From Leucaena leucocephala (taxonomy: Eukaryota; Streptophyta; Magnoliopsida; Fabales; Fabaceae), in assembly GCA_037074615.1 (NCBI GenBank), contig CM073554.1, forward strand, positions 21,783,501 to 21,847,500: a stretch of DNA of 64,000 bases, given 5' to 3'. A model generated the notes under the pieces. The model saw only the letters and a program-made list of their open reading frames with translations, was not told where the DNA came from and ran no database searches. Position numbers and translations under genes: made by a program. Of this stretch, positions 24,299 through 34,552 are shown piece by piece (the first letter of the stretch is position 1; each line of letters opens with the position of its first letter).

Positions 24299-25755
24299 TT
24301 ATGGGGAAACCAATGTCGTATCAGGCGGATCACAAAGTGGAGTTTGTGGAATAGAGATGGTGGTATTGCAGGCTCTGGGTTTGGAGTTTCCTCTGTAGGC
24401 ATTGCAGATAGACTTTATGACATTGTTATAGTCCTGCACAATAACCAATTACAGTTTCTTGATTCTTCACACAAACAGAAAGTAAAGAAATCTTAGGGAA
24501 ATACTGTTACTAACCCGGAAGAGTGGTTCGTTATTCACAGTCACCCAAGGGAGATACTTTGGAGGAAGATTCAGTTTTAAAGTTTCCTCAGCATTGTGCA
24601 GAATCATCTGCATTTTCATTTTTTTGCATGTATCAGTTTGGTGACAGCTCTGAACCAATATTTATATATCCAACTTCAACTTCAAAATGGCCAACCATGT
24701 AATTACCTCTTTTTGTTTTTTTTGATTAATTCGATCCACTTAGTTCAAGGCATCTTTTATGGAAAGAATAAGGAGTACAAATTATGTGAATTTTTCTTAA
24801 ATTTTGTTTCAATTATATGAATGTCTCTTTTTTAATGTTTTTTTTTTCTTTTTAAAACCGACGTACGCAGACTTTTTCTTTTTGACAATCAATGTAAATA
24901 CACACACACGCATGGTCATGTCAATGCCAGACTTGAGCCCAGAACCTCAATTAATCGATGTCAAGGCGCTTGCCACTAGGACAGCTGGTCATTACGTACC
25001 TAACATTTCACTTTTGAAAAGTAACAACAAGCCTTATTTCCAATTCCAGTAGTGTAACAATTATGAAGGGATTGAGGGTTCAATTTGAGATGGTTAGCAC
25101 AAAATTGCCACGTAGATGTATCCCTGTGTTTCTGCTGCAAACGAGTCTCAATCAGCGGATGCAAAAGTAAAGTTGTGAGAGTGATTTCAATTAGATTTTT
25201 TTTTTTGTTTTTTAGAAAAGGGGGGAGGGGTAAGACTTACCAATGGCCAAACATGAAGAGCACATGCTTCTATGGTGTTGAAGTAGCACTCAAGAGGACC
25301 ATGCTACAGTTTCAAATCAAATCCAAATATATATTAATAAATCACTAACTTTCCTTCTACTCTCAAACGAGAAAACGAGAAAATATTGAACCTGAGGATG
25401 AAAAAAACGAGAAAAAGGTTGAACCTGAGGATGTATCTTAGATAAAAGTGAAGGAATGAAAAGATGGAACCTGGCAATTCACAGTTTTGTTATATTGGAA
25501 TAAGCGAGCATTGCCAAATGGAACCAAGTGAAGGTTAACAATAAATTTGAGATCTGTATATAACACTCGCACAAGATGATCCACAATGAAGGACTGAGAA
25601 TCTGCACAGAAGGTTTCGTAGTACAAGGTAACGTTGACCTTCTGAGGTTGATGAAGATGATGAAGCTGATCAGAATGAGAAGTATTGGCCATGGCCAAAA
25701 TCAGCAGAGAAATCAGAAGATGGAAGCAGCGAAAGAAATATATCTTTGGAGCCAT
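24299..25755 (-). CDS. GILT-family thiol reductase-like gene A (lacks exon 3; CxxC damaged)
   Basis: Exons deduced: 25755-25471, 25303-25241, 24607-24515, 24433-24299, all phase 0, giving 191 residues. Residues 1-29 are a signal peptide (FHLLISLLILAMA). The thioredoxin-like segment KVNVTLYYETFCADSQSFI has CADS where active GILT proteins have CPYC, so the second catalytic Cys is missing. The family signature CQHGxxECxxNxxxxC is intact across the exon 1/2 junction (CQ then HGPLECYFNTIEAC). LPPKYLPWVTVNNEPLF and DYNNVIKSICNAYRG are the usual C-terminal blocks. The exon encoding about 47 residues in gene B (its exon 3) cannot be found between 24608 and 25240, where SINE-like DNA sits instead. Because flanking introns are phase 0, skipping it keeps the frame. 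GILT enzymes reduce protein disulfides in acidic vacuolar or lysosomal compartments; this copy is probably inactive. Confidence 0.78.
24890..25045 (-). mobile_element. SINE-like insertion in GILT gene A intron
   Basis: On the minus strand the string CTGTCCTAGTGGCAAGCGCC (box A-like TAGTGGCAAGCG) is followed after about 25 bases by TTCTGGGCTCAAGTCT (box B-like), then a GTGTGTGT tract and an A-rich end. This is the arrangement of tRNA-derived plant SINEs. Clear target duplications were not found. It occupies the interval where the missing GILT exon 3 would be. Confidence 0.55.
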
Positions 25756-26147
25756 TTCTCTTTGGATAATAAACTCTCTCAGGCTTTGAGTTTATTTATA
25801 CAGAATCTGAGATACCAAATGCCTTCTTCTGCCTCATGTGATCCAATGCATCAATAAGCGAATTGTGTGAACGTTGTCACTTACGTGCATGTATCTATTT
25901 CTGTTTCATGCATATCTTGTGCCTTCCCTTCACGTTGTTACGTTGAATCAAAGTATTGTTTTATATCCTATTTGGTTCAAATTAATGAGCTCATAATAGT
26001 AAAACTCTCAAGTTGATGTAACAGAGATAGACCAGTTTTATCCGCGATACTTTGCAGTTTCAATATTGTTTAAGGCCTTTCAAAGAATCTCTCCAGCAAT
26101 CATGAAAAGAAGGGTTGCTCTGTTTTTTGAATCATTTCACAAATTGA

Positions 26148-27289
26148 TCAGCTGCTTTCTAGTTTATTGCAGGCTGCTGGAAAAGTAGAGCCATTATAAG
26201 CCTTGCAAACATAAGTTGTAAAATTTGCATAGTCCTGCATTACCAACAACAACATTGATTAAATCAATTAATTTTGATGATAATCTTGAAATTAAACGTA
26301 GACAAAGATGGTTAAGGGACAAACTCTTCCAATAGGTTGATTGTTCACCATCACCCATGGGAGAAATTTATGGGGTGGCTTAAGATTTGCTGTTTCATTT
26401 ACATATTTTCTTGCAAGCTGCATAAAAATTCAAATACTTCAAATTTTAAGACAGTAGAATCGATGAATTAGGAGTAAATATATAAATTCATGAAATAAAG
26501 TCAGAGAAAAGTGAAATAACCTGTGTTCCATTGCCTTGGTTATAGCAGTGAAGAACAGGCTTTTGAGGCAAATCCAAGTCACTGAAACAGCTTTTCCACT
26601 CCTTGAGCCTTCCCTCAATTACCAGGAATTCAAAGCAGTAAATCAAAGCATAATTTTTGCTCTGCATCACAATTTTCATTGTATATATTATGTCAAATAC
26701 CATCTCAGAGGTCAAATTTCCATGTGCATTTGAAGAATATGTTTACATGCTCTTAAAGAAGCAGGGAGAGAATCTTAAGCTTACCACGTCATCCCAAAGA
26801 TTGAGAACACAGGATTCCAAAGAGTTCAGCTTACATTCATCTGGGCCATTCTGCAAAGTTTGAAAAGGAAGTCCACACTTGAAAACAATTCTGAATTAAG
26901 AGAAAGACCAAACTTCGTTTTCCCTCATTTCTCTATAAATTAAGGTGATAGGTATGAAAGAAGCAAGATATAAACACAGATACAGAACAAAAGCAGTGGT
27001 GAAGATTTAGAGATTAAACTGAAACCTGACATGAGATGGAGTTGTTGTTGTTGATAGTAGCATTGGCCCAAGGGACTAACTGCAGATTCATGATATCGAT
27101 GAGGTCTCCATTAAAGATTTCACCTAAATTTCTTATGATGAATTCTGCACAAGATCTGCTGAGGCTTTCATAGTACACTGTAAGATTAACTTTGGCAGGA
27201 GACGAAGAAGAAGCACCCTCAGTTTGGAGGATTAGGAAGCAAAGGGCAAAAGCTACCATAATTTTGATGGCTAGTTTAAAAGAAGCCAT
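26148..27289 (-). CDS. GILT-family thiol reductase-like gene B (first catalytic Cys lost)
   Basis: Five exons: 27289-27026, 26850-26785, 26661-26521, 26417-26325, 26234-26148, all phase 0, 216 residues. The ATG at 27289 is preferred over one 66 bases upstream because the signal peptide (IMVAFALCFLILQTEG) follows it closely. The active-site segment reads VNLTVYYESLSRSCAEFI, so the first Cys of CPYC is replaced by Ser (SRSC). The GILT signature is nearly kept but His has become Asn (CQ then NGPDECKLNSLESC). Exon 3 has ALIYCFEFLV and EWKSCF...CYNQGNGTQ, exon 4 HKFLPWVMVNNQP, exon 5 DYANFTTYVCKAYNG. All structural Cys outside the active site appear present. The protein is probably secreted or vacuolar, and without both active-site Cys it is unlikely to be a conventional reductase. 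Confidence 0.88.
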
Positions 27290-27839
27290 TTTTGGGATCC
27301 CTATTCCGAGTCTGATTCTGGAAGAGGAGAGGGAATATGTAGCAATAAAAGTCAACTGGTCGTTGACATAAGGTGTGTTATCTTTCTCTATGTAGAAAAC
27401 CTCAAAATAACTGTTAGGCAGTTTTAGTCTATTCTGTTGATTATGTCAATTCTGAGTTACTTTATAGATACAAAAAGAAAAAGTCTCTTCTTTGTCTAGA
27501 GTTACCAAAGGTGCCTGAAGTTCACAGCATTCGAAGGGAACACAAGGCTCCATAGTCCCCGCAATTCGAGATACAAAATTCCATTTCAGACTTCAAAATC
27601 TACACTCTCATATGAGCTACATTTTAGTAGATGATAACTGTCAAGAATTACATCCAATTACAAACATAAATTTTACAATAAGTTAGAGCAAAATGAAGCA
27701 AATTTTATAGTCTGTAAACACAAAACAAACTATTATTCATAATAACGTACACTTGCACATTCACAGACAAGCTGTGGAACCTTCAAATTACTGCCAAAAG
27801 GACGTAGAAGAAGAATAGGAACTATATATATATATCATC

Positions 27840-28110
27840 TTTATAATTTTGACTAAGATGTAACTCAGTATTTTAATTTTATAATTTTTATTAAATTAAA
27901 ACTCAATCCTTAAACTTTTAATTCATTGCGACTCGTTTCCTATAGTTCTAACCATTAAAATCTAACAAAATTTATAATCTTACTTTTTAAAATATAGGAA
28001 CTCATTTTAAATACTTAAACTATAGAGATTAAATTGTATCGAGTTAAAGTTTAACCATTGAGTTACAAGTGCAATTAAATCAAAACTATAGAGATAAAGT
28101 TACAACTGTG
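27840..28110. repeat. Repeat-like AT-rich stretch between GILT genes B and C
   Basis: Contains paired phrases such as ATAGAGATTAAATTGTATCG / CTATAGAGATAAAGTTACAA and AAACTCAATCCTTAAACTTT, resembling the ends of common plant non-autonomous elements. No second copy was found in this window, so the assignment is tentative. Confidence 0.3.
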
Positions 28111-28140
28111 TCAAACTTATAAGGATAACAAGATTAATAT

Positions 28141-30727
28141 TTAGGGGGAATGTGTCCCTAATGTGAGATTTGGAGGGAGAGAGGAATGGCAAACAGGAAT
28201 AAAGGAATTGGTGTAGTGATTAGAATGAGTAGTAGTGGGGAGTGAGAGGGAGAGACAAGCTTCAGGTTTAGGGTAGCCCTTGAAAGCAGCGCAGATATAG
28301 TTGACAAAATTTGGATAATCCTGCAGCCACAAATAATAACAGAGTAAGACCAAAATGCTGCCTTCACAGTGATTGATTCAGATCCTTTATTTGGGTTAAG
28401 AAGACAAAAACCTCTTGAAGTGAGTGGTTGTCCACAACCACCCATGGAACAAATCTGATGGGTGGATCAAGCTGAGCTGTTTGGTTGGCGTATATTTGCT
28501 CAATCTGCTTTGTTTTCATGTTACAAGGAAAATTATCGTGAGATTGATGAATTAGCCAATAAATTACAGACAAGTCTCGAGTAAAAGAACAGACCAATCT
28601 GCCAGTGCCATTAGAGTAGCAGTCAAGGGGAGAGGAATCTAGGCCACTCATTTGGAGGCAGTTCACCCATTGATTTTCCATCTTCTGTAGCGTTACCCTC
28701 TCCACGCAATGTATCAATCTGAAATGCTTCATCTGTACATCACTCCTTACAGTTAATTTAATTACAAACATTCACATTTAAACATTTTGTATTTATATGT
28801 TTTAAAAAATAAAAGAAAAAAAAAAGAAAAGAAAACATACACTATAACAATAGTCTCCAAGAGGCGTGACCGTGAAGTTCAAATACTATTAGGCATCAAA
28901 ACCACTCTATTTGGATTGGTATCGGTTACATATAAAGAAAACAGTACAAATTCAAATTACGTAAAATATATTTATTAAAAGAGATAAAAATTCTTTACGC
29001 TTTAAACTTTGAAAAAACTATTCAGTTTTATTTTTTATGGTTGTATATATTTTAATAGGATTTAAATATTAAAAAAAATTCTAATTTTTTGAAAAATCCA
29101 ATTTATCATTGTAAAAGTATGATAATTACAATAATTCCGATTGTGGTTTGCAAAACACATTGGCAAGCAGAACACCTTTGTATTAGCACTTGTGAGTTGT
29201 GAGTATTAAAACCATAATGTAAAGTTCAAAAACATATCTCACTGTGATAACAATAATTAAGGAATAAATGCACAAGAAAATTAAGAAGCATGAGAGAATG
29301 AAAATGTAAGTACCACATCAGGATAGATTTTGATAGTGCAGGCCTCGACTGTGTTGAGCAAGCATTCCTCCTCTCCATGCTTCACTTTTCAAGAAAACCA
29401 TTCCATTCATTATTACTAATTTGTTGTGTGATTTTAAATATGAGAAATCGTTAATATCATTAATTCATGATGACATGATCTATCAAGTCCTTGTCGGTGT
29501 TAAATTAAAAAAAGCATAGAAGTAAAATGGGGGTAGTTGAAAAAGACAGATGGGTAATAAATCAGCAACACCCAAACATGAAATTAATAAAGTCAGAGTA
29601 CCTTTGGTGGATGTGATAATGACTCCAGAAAAGGACCCCTATCTGTTATAAATCTCGTTTCATCATCACAAAACTCACAGTTCCCTTTAATATGAAAGCC
29701 AAATGGCTAAAAACAAGGTATAAATGTTGAAATATAGTATTATATTAAATAATTGAAAAAAAAATGTTAAGAGTATATAATGTAAAGGAGTTATGTTAAA
29801 TTGATTTAAATTATTTTGATAAAAAGGAAATTCTATCTTGACTCAAGTAAGATAATTCTTATATATTTTTATCTTTAAAATTTTAATATGGTATTAGAGC
29901 TTTTTGATGTGAGACTTTAAAAGAGAAAAATAAATAAATTATAGACTTAGAGTCTCTGAAGCTAAAAAAATTAGTATAAACTCAATAAAAAGATATAAAG
30001 ATTATAAAATTGAGACGTCTGAGACTAAAAATATATATAATCACACGCAAAGAAAAAAATAAAAATTGTATAGTTGAGGCATGTAAAACTGAAAAAAAGA
30101 AGAAGTAAAAGCCTATATCTAAAAGTAGGAAAAATGTAAAAATATAATTCTATATTAAATAATTAAAGAAAAGATTTAAGAATATATATATTAAATTAAC
30201 TCAAGTCATTTTAAAAAAAAAAGACAATCCTGTATGCCTTTATCTATAAAATTCTAATAATGAAAATTCTAATTTGGAGCCTCAATAAAGATATAAGTTT
30301 TTATTTCAATCCTCAGGAAACGACCATTTCTTGAAACATAATGTTTCCAGTTCAATTCCTCTACGATCAAATGTGATTACATGGAAGGAAGGAAGCTAAC
30401 CTGACAAACAAAGGAACCATCGGGTTTGATAAAGGCGTTGCCCCAGGGGATCATTCTGAGATTAACGATGGAGATGAGACCAGTTTGGAAGATTCTCACG
30501 ACATGATTCACTATGAATTCTGCACAATACGGACAGAGAGTCTCATAGTAAACCGTCATCGTCACCTTCTCCGCTTCAAGGCGATCTCCTCCATGTGACG
30601 ATGATGATGAAGAAGAAGGGGCTGCCAGCAGCAGCAGCAAGAGCAACAGAGGAAGAAGGAGGAAGCAGAAGATGAAGATGAAGAAAGAACGAGGAGAACA
30701 AGAAGAGGACAGATTTGGCACTTTCAT
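28141..30727 (-). CDS. GILT-family thiol reductase gene C (intact CPYC)
   Basis: Five canonical exons: 30727-30401, 29379-29314, 28732-28595, 28504-28412, 28320-28141, all phase 0, 267 residues. The N-terminus has a strong hydrophobic signal or anchor (FIFIFCFLLLPLLLLLLLLA), then a Ser run. The catalytic segment VYYETLCPYCAEFI carries the CPYC motif, and the signature CQHGEEECLLNTVEAC fits CQHGxxECxxNxxxxC exactly. Later blocks are RLIHCVERV, CYSNGTGRL, RFVPWVVVDNHSLQE and DYPNFVNYICAAFKG, with a longer Ser/Thr/Pro-rich C-terminal tail than genes A and B. It is the only member of the array expected to be an active disulfide reductase; Arabidopsis OSH1 is a family member. Intron 1 (30400-29380) is enlarged by a TRIM element and contains a possible additional 105-bp exon at 29706-29602, which would give 302 residues. 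Confidence 0.92.
29602..29706 (-). other. Candidate cassette exon in GILT gene C intron 1
   Basis: On the minus strand, CTTGTTTTTAG precedes 105 open bases that end AAG before GTACTC. The 35 codons are phase 0, so inclusion between exon 1 and exon 2 keeps the GILT frame. They encode FHIKGNCEFCDDETRF and ITDRGPFLESLSHPPK, which I do not recognise in any GILT protein. It lies immediately beside the TRIM. It could be a real alternative exon, a captured gene fragment or chance. Confidence 0.35.
29725..30259 (+). mobile_element. TRIM (miniature LTR retrotransposon) in GILT gene C intron 1
   Basis: Two related terminal repeats, 29725-29888 and 30135-30259, share TATATTAAATAATT, TTAAGARTATATA, TTAAATTGA/AACTCAAGT and CTATAAAATTYTAATA. 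Just inside the first is a primer-binding site TGGTATTAGAGC (29889-29900), one base from the plant initiator-Met tRNA complement TGGTATCAGAGC. A purine-rich AAAAGTAGGAAAAA precedes the second repeat. The interior is about 235 bp and non-coding. Short repeats, a PBS, a purine tract and no genes define a TRIM. The repeats have diverged and no clear target duplication remains, so it is old. A related single repeat lies near 55.14 kb. Confidence 0.72.
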
Positions 30728-31537
30728 TTTGTATGGGGTAACAGAAGCTGAGGAACTTGCTTCTTCGTTACTTTGTATTGTGTATCACTTGCAGACTAGG
30801 CTTTTCATGCAAGTTAGGCATCTCTCTCGTAGTCTCACTTTTTTCCTTTAAAGCGTACATGTGAGAGTCATACATGCTAAAGCAAAGTAGGGAGAGCAAG
30901 AAGGTAAGAGGTTGAGAAGAACTGATTTTTCACTCTACTCTTTAAAAATATATACAGCAATTAATTTGGAGACTAATAACATATTTCTCAAAAACTTTCT
31001 TGTTATGTTAAATAAGGTTCCTAATTTTTTATTCATAATTTTGTAAAACCATTTACTAATTATATGGAACAGGCAACAAGTTATTAATTTTTTTATTTTT
31101 AATAAGCACATTTATCATCTTATTGGAGGCAATTCTAGGCATAATAAAAAAAATAAAATTTACTAATTCTTTTAGTACAAAATTTTTAGAAAGAGGTTGG
31201 GGTCACCCATGAATCAAAGCTATGGTGAAGTCTCATTTTCTCCTAGACGATACTAATATTAGGTAAGGCAAGCATTCTATTTACCTCACGCATAAACCTA
31301 AGAACCCAAGAGTTATGATACTTCTCAAGTATCGCGACTAGAACTATAACAAATTAATACTCTCTAAAAATTAAATATATTTTAAATAATCAGATGTCTT
31401 ATATTTTTACTTACTAAATTTACAGGTAAAATTTACTAAATTTAATTGTCCTGTTATATTTTAGTAATTTTGACTGTATGGACCAAAAATGTTTGGGTTT
31501 CTTTTCTTACTTTAATCAACCCCGAATCCCATTTTCA

Positions 31538-31742
31538 TGGGCCCTTTTTTATATATAAAACCTGAAAAAGTCTAGGAGCCATCAGCCCAGAAGAAGGAAA
31601 ATAATAAGTCCAACTTGGTTTGGACTTGATTCTAATAATCAAACCTACCGGTAACCCGTTTCATTTTAAACTCCCAAAAACCCCGCAAATCCTCTTTTAT
31701 TCTGAGGCTCGGTATATATACTTCAACGCTGCCTAGGGTTTA
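31538..31742 (+). promoter_or_regulatory. Ribosomal-protein promoter: site II, TATA and telo-box
   Basis: Upstream of the eS4 gene: a site II-type TGGGCCC at 31538-31544, a TATA box GGTATATATA at 31711-31720, and a telo-box (TAGGGTTTA, complement of TAAACCCTA) at 31734-31742, 69 bases before the ATG. Site II plus telo-box is the classic pairing in plant translation-machinery genes active in dividing cells. Motifs are seen directly; function is from general knowledge. Confidence 0.75.
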
Positions 31743-31810
31743 TAAGGTCAGGGACAAAAGAGCAGTGGCTTGAGCACGCAGGGTTGCACTTCTGAGCTCA
31801 AGATACCAAG

Positions 31811-33992
31811 ATGGTCAGTCATTCTTCCCAAATGTCGTCTCTTTGAGCTTGATCCTCACTTGATTCCATATCAACAATATTACGCTTTGCTTTTTAATAT
31901 CAGTTTCTTATCTGTAACTTCCAAGTTTCCTCACTTGTGATTTTGTTACCCTTCGTCGGAGAACTATGCTTCTGACTGGCCTATTTAGTGTCTAAGTGAA
32001 TGGAATAAGATCTTGATTTTGACGATGATGCTTATATTTTCTTTTATTTTTTCTTTTATGACTTGATCGGTCAGGGCGGGGGAAGATGGGTCATGTCATG
32101 GTAGTTTATTTTACAGAAGCCAATAGCGATGGAGGAGAAAATGTTTTCCTGAAAAATTATGAGTTCAATCTCTTATGGAGGAGAAAATGTTTTCCTGCTT
32201 TCATATCATGCTATTGGAATTATTGGTCCCTGTAGGCATTTTCTCGTTCAGTTCAATTATTTAATGCTTCCATTTATTGCACAGGTTCAAAGTAAGACTA
32301 GATCCATTTGTACCCAACCTATTACATACTTTCAATTTGAGATCTTTTTATTGACTACAAGCTATTTAAACTCATTTGTCCTAAATTTCTATGTTTATTT
32401 TTCTTTGAACGACTTTATGATGTTCATTGTAATACTGCAGATAATTGTATGCGCTTATAATCTCACGATATCTGTGTTGACTTTTTTCTTATGTTTCAGG
32501 CTAGGGGGTTGAAGAAACACTTGAAGAGGCTCAATGCGCCCAAGCACTGGATGCTTGATAAGCTTGGTGGAGCCTTTGTATGGTTCTTTTCCGATTCTTG
32601 TTTTAGTTTCATTTACTTGTTTTCCTTTGAACATCCATTTCGAAGCACCCGCTCAACATTGTTTGTGCAGGCACCGAAGCCATCATCTGGACCCCACAAG
32701 TCAAGGGAATGTTTGCCTCTTATCCTTATACTGCGAAACAGATTGAAATATGCTCTCACTTATAGAGAAGTCATTTCCATCTTGATGCAGCGCCATGTTC
32801 TTGTTGATGGCAAGGTTAGGACAGACAAGACGTACCCGGCTGGTTTCATGGGTATGTGGATTCAATTTGATTGCTCGATGATGTTGCTCAAACTGTATTT
32901 ACGTATTATTTTATTTGAGTTGTTGGACAATGGTGCCACTTCTCTAGTATAAATCGTTTCCATGATTAGGATTGCAACATTGGATTTTTAGAATTTTGGA
33001 TGTCTAAGCAACAACGCAGAATACTTAATCAGTTGCCATTTCCTTTTCAAGTAATTGTTCATTTCCAAGAATATCATTCTCTATACACTAGCTTTGTATG
33101 GCCCGACAGTCTGCAATAAGCTTAATTAGTTATTCTTGTTGATGTTGCCACTGTTTCATATGGTTACCTTTTTATTGTCCATTCTTTATCAGATGTTGTG
33201 TCTATTCCAAAGACCAATGAGAGCTTCCGGCTTCTCTATGACACAAAGGGCCGTTTCCGTCTCCAATCATTAAGGGATGAAGAGGCAAAGGTATGTCTGA
33301 TCTGATTTTTTAACCCACGATATCAAATCTTAACATGAACATGTTTATAGTATGTGTATCTCGCGAATGATAAGTTTGTGCTCCCCTTTGCAAAAAAATC
33401 TCAAGTATACCATATTACCAGATCAATAGTTGTTTCTAATTGACATTGCAAGAGGAAGCATGTGGTTGGATGGACAAGCCTTGGACCTTTTACCTGGGTT
33501 TATGATGTTGGTCGTGGTTTTTCAGTGTAAATGATGATTGTATTCTATGTTTTGCAGTTTAAGCTTTGCAAGGTTCGATCTGTTCAGTTTGGACAGAAGG
33601 GCATCCCATATCTGAACACCTATGATGGCCGCACCATTCGATATCCGGATCCATTGATCAAGGCAAATGACACCATTAAGCTAGATCTGGAAACCAACAA
33701 GATCACCGACTTCATCAAATTCGATGTTGGGAATGTTGTTATGGTGACTGGAGGAAGGAACAGAGGGCGTGTCGGTGTCATCAAGAACAGGGAAAAGCAC
33801 AAGGGAAGCTTTGAAACCATCCACGTCCAGGATGCTACTGGGCACGAGTTTGCTACTCGTATGGGTAATGTGTTCATTATCGGTAAAGGGACAAAGCCTT
33901 GGGTGTCTCTTCCTAAGGGGCGTGGTATCAAGTTGTCTATAATCGAGGAGGCTAGAAAGAGACTCGCTGCTCAACACGAGACTGCTGCTTAA
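31811..33992 (+). CDS. RPS4: Cytosolic 40S ribosomal protein eS4 (RPS4)
   Basis: Five exons: 31811-31813 (ATG only), 32500-32577, 32671-32851, 33193-33290, 33558-33992. They join to 264 residues, the usual eS4 length. The N-terminus MARGLKKHLKRLNAPKHWML is the eS4 signature region. The central part (YALTYREVISILMQRHVLVD) contains the S4-type RNA-binding fold. A KOW segment follows (GNVVMVTGGRNRGRVGVIKN), and the end is EEARKRLAAQHETAA. Splitting the gene straight after the start ATG, with a 686-bp first intron, is common in plant ribosomal-protein genes and often boosts expression. The protein is a component of the small cytosolic ribosomal subunit. No damage seen. Adjacent genes on both sides are on the minus strand. 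Confidence 0.97.
32124..32197. repeat. Short direct repeat in RPS4 intron 1
   Basis: The phrase ATGGAGGAGAAAATGTTTTC occurs twice, starting near 32129 and 32175, about 46 bases apart, with neighbouring ATTATGAGTTC text between. It is a small local duplication within the intron. Confidence 0.75.
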
Positions 33993-34552
33993 GGTTGATT
34001 TGCATCATATTTTGGACAATTATAGATTGTTCGTCAGAGCTGGCCTTACATCTTAGTTTGAGAATAGTCCTTTCTTTCATTTTGTTCAATTCAACAGTGA
34101 AATTTTGAGCGACTCATTATGTTACTTTAATTTTAACTTCTCTTGTTTTCGCCGAAGATCATTTATGCTTAATGTTGACTGGTTCTAGATTGAAGTCGCC
34201 TTTCTATTTAAATTAGTACAGTGAACAATTCCATCACTATTTTATATTGATCCTTGCAAATTCAATTCAAACTAACTAGAATGTTAAATGTCGGTCCCTT
34301 CATGTTATGAGGCGCCATATGGAATTAATGGGAGATGACCATGTGCACGATTGAAAGGCTTATTTTCATTCCCAACGTAAGGATTATTTAACACCTAACC
34401 TACGAGTTCTAACAGTTCTCACATCTAAGGAATCGCATAGGAACGCTAATTTCAACCTTCTGCAAACAGGAACAAAACAAACTTGCAAACCAAACTAGGG
34501 TTAATGCAAACGTCTTAGAATCGCAAACCAAACTTCTAATCCTGCGTTCCCC
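33993..34552. other. Convergent 3' regions of RPS4 and ferritin
   Basis: Non-coding interval between two converging genes; it should hold both 3' UTRs. No further gene or repeat is recognised. Confidence 0.5.
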
